Shown here piece after piece: positions 4,834 through 6,733 of a DNA stretch of 6,733 nucleotides. The stretch is taken from the NCBI GenBank assembly GCA_024763435.1, contig JANTFN010000099.1, positions 1 to 6,733 of the forward strand. The letters are read 5' to 3'. The stretch's first letter is position 1, and each line of letters begins with the position of its first letter. The position numbers and the translations under genes are program-made. The notes beneath the pieces were generated by a model. The model saw only the letters and a list, made by a program, of their open reading frames with translations. It searched no databases and was not told the DNA's origin. The DNA is from Thermodesulfobacteriota bacterium (lineage in GTDB: Bacteria > Desulfobacterota > S145-22).

Positions 4834-6444
4834 GTGGAAAAAAGATTAATTGTATTCATTGCCCTAACCTTTATTGTTCTTCTGCTCTATAATCAAATAT
4901 TTCCCCCCGCGAAGAAACCGACAGCAAATAAAAAACAGACCACTGAAAGCGTCAAAAAGGCAGCAAAGCCGGCAGCGGTTGCACCGGAAAAATCCGTGGC
5001 AAAACCCGCATCATCCGTAAAACCAGCGCCGGTTGTAACCCTGAAAGACACCAAACCCGTGATGGTGGAAACACCCCTCTTCGTTGCCCTGTTTTCACGC
5101 TACGGAGGCCGGCTTGTTTCGTGGAAACTTAAGAAATTTAAAGATGTTATGGGCCCTAAGGGGAAACCGGTTGAGTTGATTCGCGCCGCCTTCCCGAACC
5201 TCCCCTTTAAGACGGCCCTGCTGCAGAAAAACACCGATATCACAGATGATGCGCCCATGAAGACAGACCGGGAAACACTCGTGCTGCATCCCGGCGATTC
5301 TCCGGGAACCCTGACCTTTTCCGGTGAACGGGATGGTGTTCGCATAACCAAACGCTACACCTTTTATCCGGATACCTACAGCGCTGACCTGGACTGGACC
5401 CTGGAAAACACGACAGAGCAGAAACTTGTGGGAGACGCGGCGATTTCTCTCATTAATAAACCCCCGGATAAAAAGAAAAAAAGCGGATACGGCCATCACG
5501 AATACAGCGCCGATATCCTCAAGGGAAGCAGCGTTGTCAGAGAAGAGCTGAAGAAAATAGAAAAACCCATCCCCGTAGAAGGAAAAATTCGATGGGCCTC
5601 GCTCAATGAAAAATTCTTTGTCACCCTCCTCGCGCCGAAAAGCGCGGTCTTCAGTCAGGTCATCTTATACAACAAATCAAAAACTCTGGATGCCGTTATG
5701 GAGGCCAACGCCCTGGTCATAGACCCCGCGACCACACAGCATTTTAAATTCCGCATCTATAACGGACCGAAACTTCTCGCTAATCTGCGAAAATTCGGGG
5801 AAGACGCGCCAAAAGTCATAGATTACGGGTGGTTCGGAATCATTGCCCGGCCGCTGATGCGGTTCTTAATCTTCACAAACCAGTACACGCATAATTACGG
5901 CATCGACATTATCCTGCTCACGATTCTCATCAAAATCGTCTTCTGGCCCCTGACACACAAGAGTTATAAGTCGATGAGTGATATGCAGAAAGTTCAGCCG
6001 CTGATGAAAAAATTGAGGGAGAAATACAAAGACGACAAGGAACGACTGAACAAAGAAATAATGGCGCTCTATAAACAACATAAGGTCAATCCGCTCGGGG
6101 GCTGTCTGCCGATGGTCCTTCAGATTCCTGTTTTCTTCGCCCTTTACAAGGCCCTGCTCGACTCTGTTGAGCTGCGTCACGCACCCTTTATGTGGTGGAT
6201 TCAGGACCTGTCCGCTAAGGATCCCTACTATATCACCCCCATTATTATGGGGCTGACCATGCTCATTCAGCAAAAAATGACCCCCACAACCGGGGATCCG
6301 AAAATGGCCAAGATGATGCTGCTGATGCCTGTTGTCTTTACCTTTATGTTTCTGAACTTCCCATCCGGCCTGGTCATTTACTGGCTGCTTAACAACGTTC
6401 TTTCCATTGGACAGCAGTATTATACCAATCGGAAGCTCGCGTAG
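4834..6444 (+). CDS. yidC: Membrane protein insertase YidC (Gram-negative type)
   Basis: YidC (Oxa1 superfamily) inserts and folds inner-membrane proteins, alone or with SecYEG. The product has 536 residues. TM1 is at about 5-23 (RLIVFIALTFIVLLLY). A Lys/Pro/Ala/Val-rich linker (25-75) and the periplasmic P1 beta domain (about 77-330) follow; P1 marks a Gram-negative YidC. The conserved insertase core (333-530) has TM2 (about 355-374), the cytoplasmic helical hairpin (380-417, ending in EIMALYKQHKVNPLGGC), TM3 (about 422-442), TM4 (about 464-480) and TM5 (about 496-525, LNFPSGLVIYWLLNN). DPYYITPIIMG and QKMTPTTGDP match E. coli closely. The groove arginine of E. coli (R366) aligns with Lys367 here, so the positive charge is kept. 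The start is GTG, 20 bases after yidD, with GAGGT six bases before it. The jag ATG follows the stop by 10 bases. Confidence 0.97.
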   Translation: MEKRLIVFIALTFIVLLLYNQIFPPAKKPTANKKQTTESVKKAAKPAAVAPEKSVAKPASSVKPAPVVTLKDTKPVMVETPLFVALFSRYGGRLVSWKLKKFKDVMGPKGKPVELIRAAFPNLPFKTALLQKNTDITDDAPMKTDRETLVLHPGDSPGTLTFSGERDGVRITKRYTFYPDTYSADLDWTLENTTEQKLVGDAAISLINKPPDKKKKSGYGHHEYSADILKGSSVVREELKKIEKPIPVEGKIRWASLNEKFFVTLLAPKSAVFSQVILYNKSKTLDAVMEANALVIDPATTQHFKFRIYNGPKLLANLRKFGEDAPKVIDYGWFGIIARPLMRFLIFTNQYTHNYGIDIILLTILIKIVFWPLTHKSYKSMSDMQKVQPLMKKLREKYKDDKERLNKEIMALYKQHKVNPLGGCLPMVLQIPVFFALYKALLDSVELRHAPFMWWIQDLSAKDPYYITPIIMGLTMLIQQKMTPTTGDPKMAKMMLLMPVVFTFMFLNFPSGLVIYWLLNNVLSIGQQYYTNRKLA

Positions 6445-6454
6445 GAGATATATC

Positions 6455-6733
6455 ATGTCAGATTTTATAGAAAAAGAAGGCAAGTCTGTTGAGGCCGCCC
6501 TGGAAAAGGCCTCGGAGGAATTAGGCGTTCCGCAGGAAGACCTGATTTACGAGATACTTGAGGAAACCGATCGGAGTTTCATCGGAATCGGCATCGGAAA
6601 GAAGGTGAAAATTCGCGCCTCCGCTAAATCAACGGATGCCGTCGCCGCAGCTGCCAAAAAAACGCTCACCAACATCCTTGAACTCATGCGCGTCGAAGCC
6701 GTTGTTGAGATTAAAGACAGCGGTATCTCCGAC
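6455..6733 (+). CDS. jag: Jag/KhpB RNA-binding protein, N-terminal part (cut by window end)
   Basis: The first 93 codons of a gene that continues past the right edge. The Jag_N domain fills about residues 1-55: KEGKSVEAALEKASEELGV, then EILEETDRSFIGIGIGKKVKI, where the F-x-G-I-G turn is typical. The stretch NILELMRVEAVVEIKDSG (75-92) matches the start of the KH domain; the KH remainder and the R3H domain should lie beyond the window. Jag (KhpB, EloR, SpoIIIJ-associated) is a cytoplasmic RNA-binding protein linked in Gram-positive bacteria to cell elongation and division through KhpA; its role in Gram-negative bacteria is less clear. The ATG has GGAG at 6444-6447, seven bases upstream and overlapping the yidC stop, so it is probably on the same transcript as yidC. 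Its place after yidC is the standard one outside gammaproteobacteria. Confidence 0.9.
   Translation, partial: MSDFIEKEGKSVEAALEKASEELGVPQEDLIYEILEETDRSFIGIGIGKKVKIRASAKSTDAVAAAAKKTLTNILELMRVEAVVEIKDSGISD

Noticed and set aside
5866..6483. Minus-strand open frame (205 codons) opposite the yidC core and the jag start
   Set aside because: It is antisense to the most conserved part of YidC. It is Gln/His/Asn rich with no domain, and has no credible promoter or ribosome site.
1..6733. CRISPR array, transposon, toxin-antitoxin, phage or defence island
   Set aside because: No spaced direct repeats, transposase motifs, terminal inverted repeats or small paired genes were seen. All substantial frames belong to recognised core gene families except the DUF2059 gene.

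Overview
This window holds conserved bacterial housekeeping genes, all on the + strand and tightly packed. It looks like a Gram-negative chromosome. YidC carries the large periplasmic P1 domain between its first and second membrane segments, and the first gene is a signal-peptide-bearing DUF2059 protein. A Jag/KhpB gene after yidC (absent from E. coli), a TopA with four C-terminal zinc ribbons, and a YidC core motif of the type I associate with Geobacter-like bacteria together suggest Desulfobacterota (the former Deltaproteobacteria). That placement is an inference from family knowledge; no search was run.

Layout. Positions 1-65 may hold the last codons of an unidentified upstream gene, overlapped by a candidate promoter at 25-53. 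Block 1 (89-4036) runs DUF2059 protein, dprA, topA. DUF2059 and dprA are separated by 16 bases if the ATG start of dprA is right, and dprA and topA share one base. Block 2 (4088 to the window end) is the classical cluster rpmH, rnpA, yidD, yidC, jag. Here rpmH and rnpA are one base apart, rnpA and yidD overlap by four bases, and jag runs off the right edge. A second candidate promoter overlaps the topA stop codon and would serve block 2. I see no hairpin-plus-T-run terminator between topA and rpmH, so read-through from block 1 into block 2 is likely as well.

How the genes work together. DprA (single-stranded DNA binding, RecA loading) and TopA (relaxation of negative supercoils) act on DNA. 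Block 2 joins ribosome assembly (L34), tRNA 5' maturation (RnpA, the protein part of RNase P), membrane protein insertion (YidD, YidC) and an RNA-binding KH/R3H protein (Jag/KhpB). The cluster often lies next to dnaA, but here its upstream neighbour is topA.

No gap between genes exceeds 300 bases. I found no tRNA, rRNA, CRISPR array, insertion sequence, phage gene or defence system, and no gene looks broken. The things worth a second look are small: start-site choices, the promoter embedded in the end of topA, the topA-rpmH junction, and a few substitutions at conserved positions. I do not see an undescribed system here.
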